DNA from: AC-49 sp963766605
Lineage (GTDB): Bacteria; Actinomycetota; Thermoleophilia; Solirubrobacterales; Solirubrobacteraceae
Direction of reading: 5' to 3'
NCBI GenBank assembly: GCA_963766605.1
Contig: CAVYAT010000001.1
Coordinates: 744,001-808,000, forward strand
DNA length: 64,000 nucleotides
The translations under genes were made by a program, and so were the position numbers. Of the stretch, positions 7,885 to 16,109 are shown one piece after another (the stretch's first letter is position 1; every line of letters starts with the position of its first letter). The notes beneath the pieces are model-generated. The model worked only from the letters and a program-made list of their open reading frames with translations. It had not been told where the DNA came from and did no database searches.

Positions 7885-8625
7885 GAGCGGGCCGGCCAGC
7901 GCGACGGCAGCAGTGGTCAGATCGCCGTCGTCGCGCCGTGTGGCCGCGGGGCAAAGCTTCGCCAGCGCGTCGGCGGCAAGCCGGATCGTCGCCGGCGTCT
8001 GCGAGCCGCAGACGAGCGTCACCGGGACGACGAGGGCCCGCAGCTCGCCGCGCGTGATCGCCCAGCTGGCCAGGCCGGCGTAGTCGGCGAAAAAAGCGCG
8101 GTGCGCTGCGCGGGCGCGCGCCCCCGCCTCGGTCGCCGCCGCATCGCCGCCCAGCCACGCGGCGACGGCGCCCGGCGGGCCACCGTCGGCCAGTGCCTGC
8201 TCGAGCAGCGCGCGCTGGGCCGAGAGCTCCTGCGTCGCCTCGGGCACGAACGCGTACGCCGGCGGGTCGGCGACGGCGACCGCCCGCACCAGCGCCGGCT
8301 CGCGGACGGCGAGCTCCAATGCGATCAGACCGCCCCAGCCCGCGCCGACGACGAGCGCCGGCGCGGCGCTCAGTCCGCCGAGCACCGCGACCGCATCACG
8401 CGACTGCTCGGCCACGGTGGTCCCGTCGTAGGGCTCCGGCGCACCGCTCGCGCCGTAACCGCGCCGGTCGTAGGCGATCGCTCGCACACCGGCCGCGGTG
8501 AGGGCGAGCGCCAGGTCGTCGAAGGCGTGCGCGTCGGAGGCGATGTCGTGAATCAGCAGCGCGGCCGGGCCGGAGCCGAGCTCGGTGTACGCCAGCGCCA
8601 CGCCGGCGCCTTCGATGACGGGCAC
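7882..8625 (-). CDS. Alpha/beta-hydrolase fold protein
   Basis: The 247-residue protein has the alpha/beta-hydrolase order: LLIHDIASD (oxyanion region), AYDRRGYGAS, then the nucleophile elbow VVGAGWGGL. In this elbow the usual Ser of GxSxG is replaced (GAGWGG), so classical Ser-hydrolase chemistry is doubtful. VCGSQTPATI holds the usual late-acid position. The start is GTG 8625, set by TAGTGT 7 nt upstream; the longer frame to 8709 adds 28 residues that overlap the promoter. It is divergent from the small gene at 8713. Confidence 0.82.
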   Translation of the reverse strand: MPVIEGAGVALAYTELGSGPAALLIHDIASDAHAFDDLALALTAAGVRAIAYDRRGYGASGAPEPYDGTTVAEQSRDAVAVLGGLSAAPALVVGAGWGGLIALELAVREPALVRAVAVADPPAYAFVPEATQELSAQRALLEQALADGGPPGAVAAWLGGDAAATEAGARARAAHRAFFADYAGLASWAITRGELRALVVPVTLVCGSQTPATIRLAADALAKLCPAATRRDDGDLTTAAVALAGPL

Positions 8626-8632
8626 GCGATAC

Positions 8633-8638
8633 ACACTA
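8633..8638 (-). promoter_or_regulatory. -10 box TAGTGT, 7 nt before GTG 8625
   Basis: TAGTGT, 7 nt (GTATCGC), then GTG. It fixes the hydrolase start and predicts a leaderless mRNA. Confidence 0.6.
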
Positions 8639-8700
8639 GTGTCGCGAGTCGGAGATTCGGCTCGCAAGCTGCGCACGAATTTACGACTCTTCCCACCAGA

Positions 8701-8706
8701 TACGAT
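8701..8706 (+). promoter_or_regulatory. -10 box TACGAT, 6 nt before ATG 8713
   Basis: TACGAT, 6 nt (CAAGCC), then ATG of the 89-residue gene; no ribosome site is present. Confidence 0.6.
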
Positions 8707-8712
8707 CAAGCC

Positions 8713-8982
8713 ATGGAAGGTGGATTCGAAGGGATGTTCGGCGACCCCGAGGAGCTCCAGCGCCGGCTGGCCGAGTTCGCGGCGTCAATGCAGCAGCAGC
8801 AGGGCCTGGCGTGGGCCGACAACGCGATCCAGCTGGCGGTCTCGATGACCGTCGCCGCGATCAACCGCGTCAACGTTCAGGGGACGACGACCGAGCAGGC
8901 CGAGCAGATCCGCTCGGTCATGGCGACCGTCTTTCCCGAGGCCGTCGCGCTGGTGCGAGAGGCGCGCCAGGGCCTTCAGTAG
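8713..8982 (+). CDS. Small helical protein of unknown function, 89 residues
   Basis: An acidic, Gln-rich, probably all-helical protein (FGDPEELQRRLAEFA, SMQQQQ) with no cysteine, no signal and no known domain. The ATG follows a TACGAT box by 6 nt. Its last 65 nt overlap the 3' end of the convergent membrane protein gene at 8918-9973. Codon usage is normal for the window, supporting a real gene. Confidence 0.72.
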   Translation: MEGGFEGMFGDPEELQRRLAEFAASMQQQQGLAWADNAIQLAVSMTVAAINRVNVQGTTTEQAEQIRSVMATVFPEAVALVREARQGLQ

Positions 8983-9973
8983 GCGTCGGGCCGGCCACCT
9001 CGGCCTCCTCCTCGGCCGCCCGGGCCTCCTTGCCGGCGCGGATCACCTCGCCGAACGAGCGGAACTTGAAGATGAACACGATCGCGCAGAAGCCCAGCGC
9101 GAAGCTGAAGATCGCGATCGCCAGCTGCTGGCCGACCGCGTAGGCGGCGATCGTCGCCGACGACGCATTGCCGGCGAACACCTTCAGCAGCAGCGCCTGC
9201 TGCACTCCGGCGCCGCCCGGAGTGAACGGCACGATCGTCGACACGGCGTTGACTCCGAACACGAGCAGGACGTTGCGCACCGAGCCGCCGACGTGGAACG
9301 CATCGAGGAGGAACCAGAAGCCCGTGAAGCGACACAGCCACGCGGCGAACTGGACCGCGTAGACCTCGCGGAAGTAGCGCCGGCGATCGCGCAGGATCGT
9401 GTAGCCCTGGCGCACCCGCGCCCAGAACGCCTTGACCCGCGCGCTGAGCATCGCGAACGCGATCAGGATCACGACGCCGAGCGCGGTCAGCACGAACAGC
9501 GTGAAGCGCGTGTGCGCCGCGAAGTACGACAGGTCGAACGCGTTGAGCTTGGAGAAGTCGGGCGGCTTGGGGAAGACGCCCTGCGTGAACGAGAAGATCA
9601 GGACGAGGATCGCGATCGACGCGTCGAACAGCGCGTCGACGGTCAGCCCGGCGCCGACGGCCGGATAGCTCGAATTGGGGATCGAGCTGCGGCACAGGAA
9701 CAGCTTGATGATGTCGCCGCCGCGGGCCGGGACGACGGCGTTGAAACCGACACCGGCGACATAGGCGCCGAAGATCCGCCGCCACTGGAAGCGCTCGGCC
9801 GGATACGCGGCGCGCAGCACGTTGAACGCGGCCCGCGAGCGCAGCGCCAGGTTGAAGCCGTGGAACATGAGCCCCAGCAGCAGGTAGCCCCACGACAGCG
9901 CGGCGAGGCTCGAGAAGAACTGGTCGACGCCCTTGAGGAACGTGTTGAGGCTCGAGTCGGCGAGCACGTGCAC
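8918..9973 (-). CDS. LPG_synthase_TM / YbhN-like flippase-fold membrane protein
   Basis: The 351-residue protein has about eight membrane helices and the family signature positions VVPARGGDIIKLF (near residue 80) and TIVPFTPGGAGVQQALLL (near residue 255), typical of the UPF0104/LPG_synthase_TM family, which includes lysylphosphatidylglycerol synthase membrane domains and glycolipid-handling AglD-like proteins. No catalytic lysyl-transferase domain follows, only a charged, Pro-rich tail. A role in envelope lipid modification or transport is inferred. The start is GTG 9973, 8 nt after TACGCT; a longer frame to 10006 covers the promoter. Confidence 0.88.
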   Translation of the reverse strand: MHVLADSSLNTFLKGVDQFFSSLAALSWGYLLLGLMFHGFNLALRSRAAFNVLRAAYPAERFQWRRIFGAYVAGVGFNAVVPARGGDIIKLFLCRSSIPNSSYPAVGAGLTVDALFDASIAILVLIFSFTQGVFPKPPDFSKLNAFDLSYFAAHTRFTLFVLTALGVVILIAFAMLSARVKAFWARVRQGYTILRDRRRYFREVYAVQFAAWLCRFTGFWFLLDAFHVGGSVRNVLLVFGVNAVSTIVPFTPGGAGVQQALLLKVFAGNASSATIAAYAVGQQLAIAIFSFALGFCAIVFIFKFRSFGEVIRAGKEARAAEEEAEVAGPTPTEGPGAPLAPARRPRERRSP

Positions 9974-9981
9974 TGCGCCCA

Positions 9982-9987
9982 AGCGTA
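9982..9987 (-). promoter_or_regulatory. -10 box TACGCT, 8 nt before GTG 9973
   Basis: TACGCT followed by 8 nt and a GTG on the minus strand, without a ribosome site; likely leaderless start of the YbhN-like gene. Confidence 0.5.
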
Positions 9988-10043
9988 CGGAGCGGGTGGG
10001 TCGCAAGAGAGCGTGGTGCCGTGCAACGTTCTGGCGCGGCCGA

Positions 10044-10703
10044 CTAGGCGACGCTGATGCCGAGGGTCTGTGCGACGCGCGGGTCGGTCAGGCTGTCGCA
10101 GACGAGGTCGGCGTCGTCGAGCGTGACGCCGGGGAACGACGGCACGCCGATCGTGAACGCCCCGGCCGCACGGGCGGCCGCGACGCCGGTCGGCGAGTCC
10201 TCGAGCGCGATGCAGTCGCGCGGGTCAACGCCCAGGCGGGCGGCCAGCATGAGATAGAGGTCGGGCGCCGGCTTGGGGTGCTCGACATCCTGGGCGGACA
10301 GGATCGCATCGAAGTACCCGGCGATCGCGGCCTCGGCGACCACGCCCTCCACGAACGCGCGCGGCGAGTTGGACGCCAGCCCCAGCGTCAGCCCGTCATC
10401 GCGCGCGCGCGCCAGGAGCTCGAGCGCGCCGGGCATCGGCTCGACCCCGTGAGCGATCTCCTCCATGACGAGGTCGTGCAGGTCGGCGCTCAGCTGCGGA
10501 CCGGCCTGCGGCGGCTCGCCGAGTGCCTCGGCGAGCAGCAGCCCCTGGCGCGGCTGGGCGCTGCCCAGCAGCGCGCGTTTGTGGTCGTCGGTGAACGCCA
10601 GGCCGTGGCGCTCGAACAGGACGATCTCGGCCCGTGTCCAGAGCAGCTCGGTGTCGAGCAGCAGTCCGTCGTTGTCGAACAGCACCGCGGCGGGGGATGT
10701 CAC
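10044..10703 (-). CDS. HAD-superfamily hydrolase, beta-phosphoglucomutase-like
   Basis: The 219-residue enzyme shows all HAD motifs: LFDNDGLLLDTE (nucleophile Asp), LGLASNSPR (motif II Ser/Asn), KPAPDLYL (motif III Lys) and ALEDSPTGVAAARAAG (motif IV acidic pair). The four-helix cap lies between residues about 20 and 90. It should be a sugar-phosphate phosphatase or mutase; the substrate is unknown. Its GTG start lies inside the stop of the AlkA-like gene (GTGA), making it the last gene of the eight-gene minus-strand operon. Confidence 0.92.
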   Translation of the reverse strand: MTSPAAVLFDNDGLLLDTELLWTRAEIVLFERHGLAFTDDHKRALLGSAQPRQGLLLAEALGEPPQAGPQLSADLHDLVMEEIAHGVEPMPGALELLARARDDGLTLGLASNSPRAFVEGVVAEAAIAGYFDAILSAQDVEHPKPAPDLYLMLAARLGVDPRDCIALEDSPTGVAAARAAGAFTIGVPSFPGVTLDDADLVCDSLTDPRVAQTLGISVA

Positions 10704-11596
10704 CGTCGCCTCCGCGGGACCGTCCAGCCCTCGCGGTTGCCGTGGAGGCGGATCAGCACGCTGGCCCACGTCCGAAACGGTCGCCATGCCTGCGCGATCT
10801 CGGTGTAGCGCGCGAGGTCCAGCGGCGTACCGTCGCCGTACAGCCGTCCGGCGTGCGACAGGACGGCGTTCTCGGCGCCTGGCAGCGCGTCGGTCGTGCC
10901 GCTGGAGCGCACGACGATCAGCCCGGCCCAGAACGGACCGATACCGCGTATCTCCTGTACCTGGGCCTCGGCCTCGGCCTGATCCAGATCGGCGAGGCGG
11001 CCGGCGTCCAGCAGCCCGTCGAGCGCCGCATGCGCGACACCGTGCAGGCGGCGGACCTTCTCGTCGGCGAGGCCGGGCACGGCGTCCAGCTCGAGCAGCC
11101 GTTGCGGCAGCGGGAACGCGTGCAACGGCGCGCCGTCGAGATCGAATGCCGCGCCGTGTTCACGGGCCAGCCTGGAGCGGATGTCGGCCGCCTGGGTGTG
11201 GTGGATGCGGGCGGAGATGATCGCCCACGCGGCCGCTTCGTACGGCGAGTGAAACAGGACCGGGCGCTGGCCGGGATGCGCGGCCTGGAGCCCGCCGAGG
11301 ATCGGGTCGCGGGTGCCGGCCGCACGCCACGCCTCGCCATCGGCGTCGAGCGACAGGATCCGCGAGACCTGTGTGCGGGCGAGCTGCGGATCGCCGTCGC
11401 TGTGGACTTCGCCGCGCACGACGCCGTCGGCGTCCTGGCGCAGGACGACGCCCGCGTGATGGGCGAGGTCGTCGAGCACGAAGGCCAGCGCCATGTCGTC
11501 GCCGGCCGGCGTCGCGTCGCGCTGACCGAACCCGAATGTCGCGGCGGCGCCCAGGGAGAACTCGCCCTGGGGCTCGATGACGATCTGCTCGGTCAT
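10700..11596 (-). CDS. AlkA-type DNA-3-methyladenine glycosylase
   Basis: The 298-residue protein has an N-terminal beta region, then a HhH-GPD fold: helix AAWAIISARIHHTQAADI, and the hairpin IRGIGPFWAGLIVVRSSG followed by a Pro/Asp-rich loop (DALPGAENAVL). It would excise alkylated bases from DNA. In the usual signature the catalytic Asp stands after the hairpin; here DALPG and AENAVLS offer acidic candidates. ATG 11596 overlaps the TGA of the upstream GNAT gene (ATGA). A longer frame to 11971 is the shadow of that gene. Confidence 0.85.
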   Translation of the reverse strand: MTEQIVIEPQGEFSLGAAATFGFGQRDATPAGDDMALAFVLDDLAHHAGVVLRQDADGVVRGEVHSDGDPQLARTQVSRILSLDADGEAWRAAGTRDPILGGLQAAHPGQRPVLFHSPYEAAAWAIISARIHHTQAADIRSRLAREHGAAFDLDGAPLHAFPLPQRLLELDAVPGLADEKVRRLHGVAHAALDGLLDAGRLADLDQAEAEAQVQEIRGIGPFWAGLIVVRSSGTTDALPGAENAVLSHAGRLYGDGTPLDLARYTEIAQAWRPFRTWASVLIRLHGNREGWTVPRRRR

Positions 11597-12201
11597 CTGC
11601 CGTCGCGCCACATCATCCACAACGCCGGCCCGTCGCCCGGCATCTGGACCTGGTCGACGACGCGGAAACCGAAGCGCGCGTAGAAGTCCAGGTTGCGCTC
11701 CGTCGACGTCTCGAGATACGCGGGGAGGCCGTCTTGGTCGGCGAGTTCGAGCCCCGGTGCCAGCGCTGCGCTGCCGCGCCCCTGACCCTGGGCCGGCGGG
11801 TCGCAGCCGAGCAGCGCGAGATAGAGGTGGGGCTCGGCCGGGTGGCGGCGGTCGGCCTGGTTGAGCCCACGCACGACGCTCGGCAGGTAGGTCACCATCG
11901 CCGGGGCGACACCGGCGAACAGCGCCAGCGACTCGCGCGCGGTCTCGCGCCAGCGGTTGGGCAGCGCCCACAGCGCGACGGCGGCGCCGTCGTTCGTCAT
12001 CGTGACCTGGCCCTGGGGCAGCAGCCGGTGCAACTGCCAGGCAAAGAAGCGTCGCGCGTAGCGGTCGCGCGTGCGCGGCGAGCGCAGCAGCCAGTGGTAG
12101 AGCGGATCGTCGGCGAATGCGCGCATCAGCATCGCAGCGAGCGCCGGAGAATCGGCGGAGGTGGCGGGGCGGACGTCGATGGCCTTGATGATCGCGGTCA
12201 C
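11593..12201 (-). CDS. GNAT-family N-acetyltransferase
   Basis: This 202-residue acetyltransferase has the GNAT core: YLALLGCDPPAQGQGRGSAA (strand 4 and the acetyl-CoA pyrophosphate loop, QGQGRG near residue 130) and ERNLDFYARFGFRV near residue 170. The target is unknown. GTG 12201 overlaps the stop of the DUF2252 gene (GTGA) and the TGA overlaps the ATG of the glycosylase gene, so it is embedded in the operon. The pattern resembles GNATs of the YncA/puromycin-acetyltransferase-like group. Confidence 0.9.
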   Translation of the reverse strand: MTAIIKAIDVRPATSADSPALAAMLMRAFADDPLYHWLLRSPRTRDRYARRFFAWQLHRLLPQGQVTMTNDGAAVALWALPNRWRETARESLALFAGVAPAMVTYLPSVVRGLNQADRRHPAEPHLYLALLGCDPPAQGQGRGSAALAPGLELADQDGLPAYLETSTERNLDFYARFGFRVVDQVQMPGDGPALWMMWRDGR

Positions 12202-13496
12202 TGCGCCGCCGTGAACGCCGCGTGGTCGCGCTCGTTCTGGTCGGCGTAGGCGAGTGCGAACGCGCCGAGCGCGCGATCGAAGCGATCGGATCCGCCGAGG
12301 TACGCGCTGAGCAGCGCCGGCTGGCCGGCCCGCGCGTGGGCCAGCGCGAGCGTCGAGCCGCACAGCCCGGCGTACAGCTCGAGCGCTCCGGGCGTGATCT
12401 TCTCGAGGTCGATCGCGCCCTTGACGTCTCGGTAGTGGCGAACGTAGAAGTCGCGCCCGGCGATCGACGTCCAGCCGACCAGCGGGTCGCTGACCGCCTG
12501 CATCACGCGCTGGCCGTCGACGACGCGGCGGCCGTGATGCTCGACCGGGCCGTCGTCGTCGAGGTAGGGATCGAGCAGCGGCGCCCGGGCCTCCTTGACC
12601 TGGAGCACGAGCACGTCGTCGCGGTTGAGTCCTTCGAGCACGACGAGGTAGTCGCGCAGGCCGACGCTGCCGACGCCGACGACCTTGTGCCCGATGGCGA
12701 CGACCGAATAGCCGCCCAGCACGCCGGCGACGCGGTCGCGCAGCGTGGAGCGATAGCGATTGACGGCGCCGCGCACGCGCCCCGCCGCAGCGCCTTCGAT
12801 CGGCCCGATCAGCGGCGGCTTGTCACGGATCTGCGGGACGCCGTCGACCATGCGCACGTAGCGGCGCAGGGCGCGGATCGACGTCTGCTGCGACGCGGCG
12901 GCGATCATCTTGCGGGCAAGCCTGCGGTCGGCTGCGGTTGGCATCGCGTCGATCGCCTGGTCGAGCCGGACGAGCTGGATCCACGGCGCGATCAAACCCT
13001 CGCCGGCGATATGGCGCATGCGCTCGCGAAACGCGCGCACTGCGCGGTGCGCAGCGGCGCGCTGCTCGCGTTTGCGGTGGCCGTTGACCCGGGCGACGAC
13101 CGCGATGCTCGCGGCGAGGCGGGCGATGTCCCACTCCCACGGCCCTGGCCGCGACTCGTCGAAGTCGTTGACGTCGAAGACGATCTCGCGCTCCGGGGAC
13201 ACGTAGAGGCCGAAGTTGGCGGCGTGCGCGTCGCCGCAGATCTGATGCTCGACTCCGGTCACGGCAACGCCGGTCAGGTCGTACCCCATGACGTTCGCGG
13301 CGCCGCGGTAGAACTGCCACGGCGTCGCGGCCATCCGCTTGCGCCGCTCGCCGATCAACGTCCGGTCGCGGCCGCGCTCGGCCTGGCGGACGAGCGCGTT
13401 GACGTCGCGATCGGTCGGCTTCCACGCGGCGAACGACGACCGCGGCGCGTGGTCGCGCAGCGCGCGTCCCGCGTCGCGAAGCTCGTCGGCGTGAAT
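12198..13496 (-). CDS. DUF2252 family protein, non-standard start
   Basis: The protein carries the kinase-like DUF2252 fold: FYRGAANVMGYDL, the metal/ATP-site pair ICGDAHAANFGLY and FDVNDFDE, and LVGWTSIAGRDFYVRHYRD late in the chain. The family conserves an N-terminal RALR...PRSSxxxW segment; here GRALRDHAPRSSFAAW is present but lies upstream of every in-frame ATG, GTG or TTG except a TTG at 13358, which would cut it off. The only start that keeps it is ATT at 13496, 5 nt after the stop of the Bax1-like gene, giving 432 residues, a normal family length. The start is therefore inferred. The function of the family is not established. Confidence 0.82.
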   Translation of the reverse strand: MHADELRDAGRALRDHAPRSSFAAWKPTDRDVNALVRQAERGRDRTLIGERRKRMAATPWQFYRGAANVMGYDLTGVAVTGVEHQICGDAHAANFGLYVSPEREIVFDVNDFDESRPGPWEWDIARLAASIAVVARVNGHRKREQRAAAHRAVRAFRERMRHIAGEGLIAPWIQLVRLDQAIDAMPTAADRRLARKMIAAASQQTSIRALRRYVRMVDGVPQIRDKPPLIGPIEGAAAGRVRGAVNRYRSTLRDRVAGVLGGYSVVAIGHKVVGVGSVGLRDYLVVLEGLNRDDVLVLQVKEARAPLLDPYLDDDGPVEHHGRRVVDGQRVMQAVSDPLVGWTSIAGRDFYVRHYRDVKGAIDLEKITPGALELYAGLCGSTLALAHARAGQPALLSAYLGGSDRFDRALGAFALAYADQNERDHAAFTAAQ

Positions 13497-13501
13497 GACC
13501 G

Positions 13502-14203
13502 CTACCGGGAGTTGCCGAAGATCCGCAGGAGGCTGATCACGAGGTTGATGAAGTCGAGGTACAGCGCCAGCGCTCCGAAGATCGCGAGCTTCTGCGCCGT
13601 CGCCGCGTCGCCCTGAAACTGCGTGCGCATCTGCTTGATCTTCTGGATGTCATAGGCGGTGAAGCCGGCGAAGACGATCACCCCGAGCCAGCCAATGATC
13701 AGGTTGAGCGTCTGGCCGCCTATGAAGACGAACGCGATCGACGCGACGATCAGCCCGATCAGCGCGCCGAACAGGATCCCGCCCAGCGACGTCAGGTCGC
13801 GCGTCGTGAAGTACCCGTAGGCGGCCATCCCGGCGAAGACCCCGGTCGCGCCGGCGAACGCGCCGACGATCGATCCGGTCGTGTAGACCTGGAACAGAAT
13901 CGCGAACGTCGCGCCCATGAGCGCGGCATAGACGCAGAACAGGACCGCCGCGAGCGTCGGCGAGATCCGCATCAGCCCGACCGACAGCAGGAGCACCATC
14001 GCGATCTGCGCGCCGAACAGGATCCACAGCGCGAGCGGGTGGTCGTTGAAGTACTGGACCGCGTTGGCCGACGAGCTGAGGTAGATCGCCACGCCGGTCG
14101 TGATCGCCAGCGCGAGGATCATCCACGCGAAGACCTCGCGCAGGTAGACGCGCTCGGCGACTGCGTCCGTCGCGCCAAACGCCTGGTTGGTGGTAACGCT
14201 CAT
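13502..14203 (-). CDS. Bax inhibitor-1 (TMBIM/YccA-like) membrane protein
   Basis: The 233-residue protein has seven hydrophobic helices and the family hallmarks AYDIQKIKQM near residue 195 and LALYLDFINLVISLLRIFG at the C-terminus. Family members are pH-gated calcium leak channels or protease regulators; here the role is probably envelope stress. A strong ribosome site (CAGGAG) stands before ATG 14203, which also overlaps the TGA of the CDF exporter gene (ATGA). It lies between a metal exporter and DUF2252 in the MarR operon. Confidence 0.95.
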   Translation of the reverse strand: MSVTTNQAFGATDAVAERVYLREVFAWMILALAITTGVAIYLSSSANAVQYFNDHPLALWILFGAQIAMVLLLSVGLMRISPTLAAVLFCVYAALMGATFAILFQVYTTGSIVGAFAGATGVFAGMAAYGYFTTRDLTSLGGILFGALIGLIVASIAFVFIGGQTLNLIIGWLGVIVFAGFTAYDIQKIKQMRTQFQGDAATAQKLAIFGALALYLDFINLVISLLRIFGNSR

Positions 14204-14925
14204 GTGTCTCCTGGCTGATTGGTGACAGGGGAAACGATAGTGCGCCACGAGGCACGTGTGATGTGCAGGATCACGATCGTGATCGCCAGGCCGATGAGGG
14301 GGTCGGCGATCGGCGCGCCGGCGGCGATGACGACGGCCGACGCGATCACCGCCAGCGAGACGTAGGCGTCGGCCCGCGCGTGGTCGCCGTCGGCGATCAG
14401 CGCCGGGCTGTCGAGGCGTTGTCCGGCGCGGCTGCGGATGCGAGCCGCGAGCGCGTTGGCGGCGACGCCGATCGCTCCGGCCGCGGCGACGGCCCACAGG
14501 TGGCCGGGACGCGAGGGGTTGATGAGCCGCGAGATCGCCTCGGCGCCGGCCAGGCAGGCCGAGACGAAGATCGCCGCGACGACACACAGCCCGGCCGCGC
14601 GCTCGGCTCGTGGTGATCGCGCGGCGAACGCGACGCCGAGCGGCACCGCGGTCAGCGCGTCGCCGAAGTTGTGGATCAGGTCGGCGAGCAGGGCGACGCT
14701 TCCCGAGGCGAGGTAGACGAGCGTCTGGGCGATCGCGCCGGCGCCGAGCACGCCGAAGGCGATCACGACGGTATGGACACCCTCGCGCGAGCGCTTGATC
14801 GAGTCGTGGACGAGGCCGTGGGAGTGGCCGTGGTCGTGATCGTGATCGTGGCCGTGGCCGTGGCCGTGGTAGTGGTAGTGGTGGTGGTGGTCGTGGCCGT
14901 CGTCGACGACGGCCGCCCGCGGCAT
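14200..14925 (-). CDS. Cation diffusion facilitator (zinc/cobalt-type exporter)
   Basis: The 241-residue protein exports divalent metal in exchange for protons. Its N-terminus is a run of His/Asp/Gly (residues about 10-36) that should bind zinc or a related metal. The membrane domain follows with the transport site helices ALLADLIHNFGDAL and ADGDHARADAYVS (HxxxD/DxxxD pattern with the second HxxxD as DHARAD). The last helix ends near residue 230, so the usual cytoplasmic C-terminal domain is missing. ATG 14925 is the first good start; it lies 62 nt after the MarR gene and its stop overlaps the Bax1 start. Confidence 0.93.
   Translation of the reverse strand: MPRAAVVDDGHDHHHHYHYHGHGHGHDHDHDHGHSHGLVHDSIKRSREGVHTVVIAFGVLGAGAIAQTLVYLASGSVALLADLIHNFGDALTAVPLGVAFAARSPRAERAAGLCVVAAIFVSACLAGAEAISRLINPSRPGHLWAVAAAGAIGVAANALAARIRSRAGQRLDSPALIADGDHARADAYVSLAVIASAVVIAAGAPIADPLIGLAITIVILHITRASWRTIVSPVTNQPGDT
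14818..14895 (-). repeat. Low-complexity His/Gly/Asp codon tract in the exporter gene
   Basis: About 78 bp of near-periodic 6-bp units (variants of CACGGC, CACGAT, CACTAC on the minus strand) encode the His-rich N-terminus of the exporter. The tract is prone to slippage, so length variation between strains is likely. Confidence 0.7.
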
Positions 14926-14987
14926 CGTGAGATGCCGGTGGCCGGGGCGGAAGGGATGGGCGTGGCGGCGCGCGCCGTGTCGGTGGG

Positions 14988-15473
14988 CTACGACGTCGAT
15001 CGGTCGATGATCGCACCGGCCGCGGGCATCGCGTCGAGCACGCTTTCGACGGCTCGCGACGCCCGGCGCACGCGCGCCGCACCGACGGCGTCGCCGACCG
15101 CGCTGGACCAGGGGTGAGCGACCGTTGCGACCTGGCGGATCGCCTCTCGGGCGCGCGGTGTCGCGGCCAACAGCTTGGCGCGGCGGTGGCGCGGGTTCGG
15201 TTCCCACGCCGCAAAACCCTCGGCGACGAGGATGTTGGCGAGCCGCTGGACGCTCTGGCGGGTCAGGCCCATCACGCGGGCAACGTCGGAGACGGTGCCC
15301 GGCTCGTCGAGCACGCCACCGAGAACCTGCCAGCGCGCGGCCGTCAGCCCGCCCGCGGCGGTCATCGCCTCGGCCGCCTCCTGGAGACGGCCGTTGAGCC
15401 GGAAGACGAGCAGGATCAGCTCGGTCAGCGCCGCGCCGCCGTCGGTCTGCGGCGGGGGTTCGGGCACGGCCAT
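14988..15473 (-). CDS. MarR-family transcriptional regulator
   Basis: The 161-residue protein has the winged-helix layout: helix 1 LILLVFRLNGRLQEAAEAM, recognition region ARVMGLTRQSVQRLANIL near residue 70, and wing NPRHRRAKLLAATPRA. The best operator candidate is the perfect palindrome at 16110-16127, upstream of the first gene of its own operon, so it probably represses itself and its seven partners and responds to an oxidant or aromatic ligand. The ATG follows the TAG of the DJ-1 gene with no gap. Confidence 0.9.
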   Translation of the reverse strand: MAVPEPPPQTDGGAALTELILLVFRLNGRLQEAAEAMTAAGGLTAARWQVLGGVLDEPGTVSDVARVMGLTRQSVQRLANILVAEGFAAWEPNPRHRRAKLLAATPRAREAIRQVATVAHPWSSAVGDAVGAARVRRASRAVESVLDAMPAAGAIIDRSTS

Positions 15474-16091
15474 CTACGCCGCGGCCAGCGCGTAGAAGTA
15501 CTTCTCGTCGCCGGTCGTGTAGAGGCCGTGCCACGCGTCGAGCACTTCGGACTCGTAGAGATGCAGCGCGGCAAAGATGTGGGTGGCGAAGTCGACCGGG
15601 TGCACGCCGCTGGCCGTGATCAGCGGGCCGTCGGTGACCGCGGGCTCGTTGCGATAGCGGCCCGCCCCGGCGTAGCCCGAGGACTGCAGGTACACGGCGG
15701 CGTTGCTCGTATGGTCGCGGTCGTCGAGCAAACCGGCCTGCGCGAGGCCGAACGTCGCGCCGCAGATGGCGGCGACCGGCGTGCGGGCGTCGAGGAACGT
15801 GCGCGCGGTGTGCAGCGCGTCGGCGTGGTGCTGCGCGTCGTTCCAGGTGTCGGCGCCGGGCAGGATCAGCATCGCGCTCGTCTCGGGCGCGACGTTGGCG
15901 AACGTCGTGTCGGGCACGATCGTCACGCCGGCCATCGTCGCAATCGGCTCGTCGGTCGCCCCGACCGTGCGGACCGCGTAGCGACCCGGCTCGCGCTGCC
16001 AATCGCGCTTGGCGATGTGCGCGATCGCATGGCCGGCCTCCCAGTCGGCCATCGTGTCGGTGACGTAGAGGAGAACGGGTGTCGGCGTCAT
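15474..16091 (-). CDS. DJ-1/PfpI family protein
   Basis: The 205-residue protein has the glutamine-amidotransferase-like fold of DJ-1/PfpI: LLYVTDTMADWE at the start (conserved acidic residue near position 17) and the nucleophile elbow AAICGATFGLA near residue 100 with its reactive Cys. Such proteins act as glyoxalases, deglycases or amidohydrolases; which one is not readable. It has the strongest ribosome site of the operon (GGGAGG before ATG 16091), fitting a first gene, and lies 18 bp downstream of the MarR-type palindrome. Confidence 0.92.
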   Translation of the reverse strand: MTPTPVLLYVTDTMADWEAGHAIAHIAKRDWQREPGRYAVRTVGATDEPIATMAGVTIVPDTTFANVAPETSAMLILPGADTWNDAQHHADALHTARTFLDARTPVAAICGATFGLAQAGLLDDRDHTSNAAVYLQSSGYAGAGRYRNEPAVTDGPLITASGVHPVDFATHIFAALHLYESEVLDAWHGLYTTGDEKYFYALAAA

Positions 16092-16109
16092 GGCGCCTCC
16101 CTCTTTAGA

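Noticed and set aside
7900..8600. Alpha/beta hydrolase as pseudogene because the nucleophile Ser is absent
   Set aside because: The frame is intact, has a promoter, and non-hydrolytic members of the fold are common.
14818..14895. Possible CRISPR or satellite array
   Set aside because: The near-6-bp units are in frame and encode the His-rich exporter head; there are no spacers.
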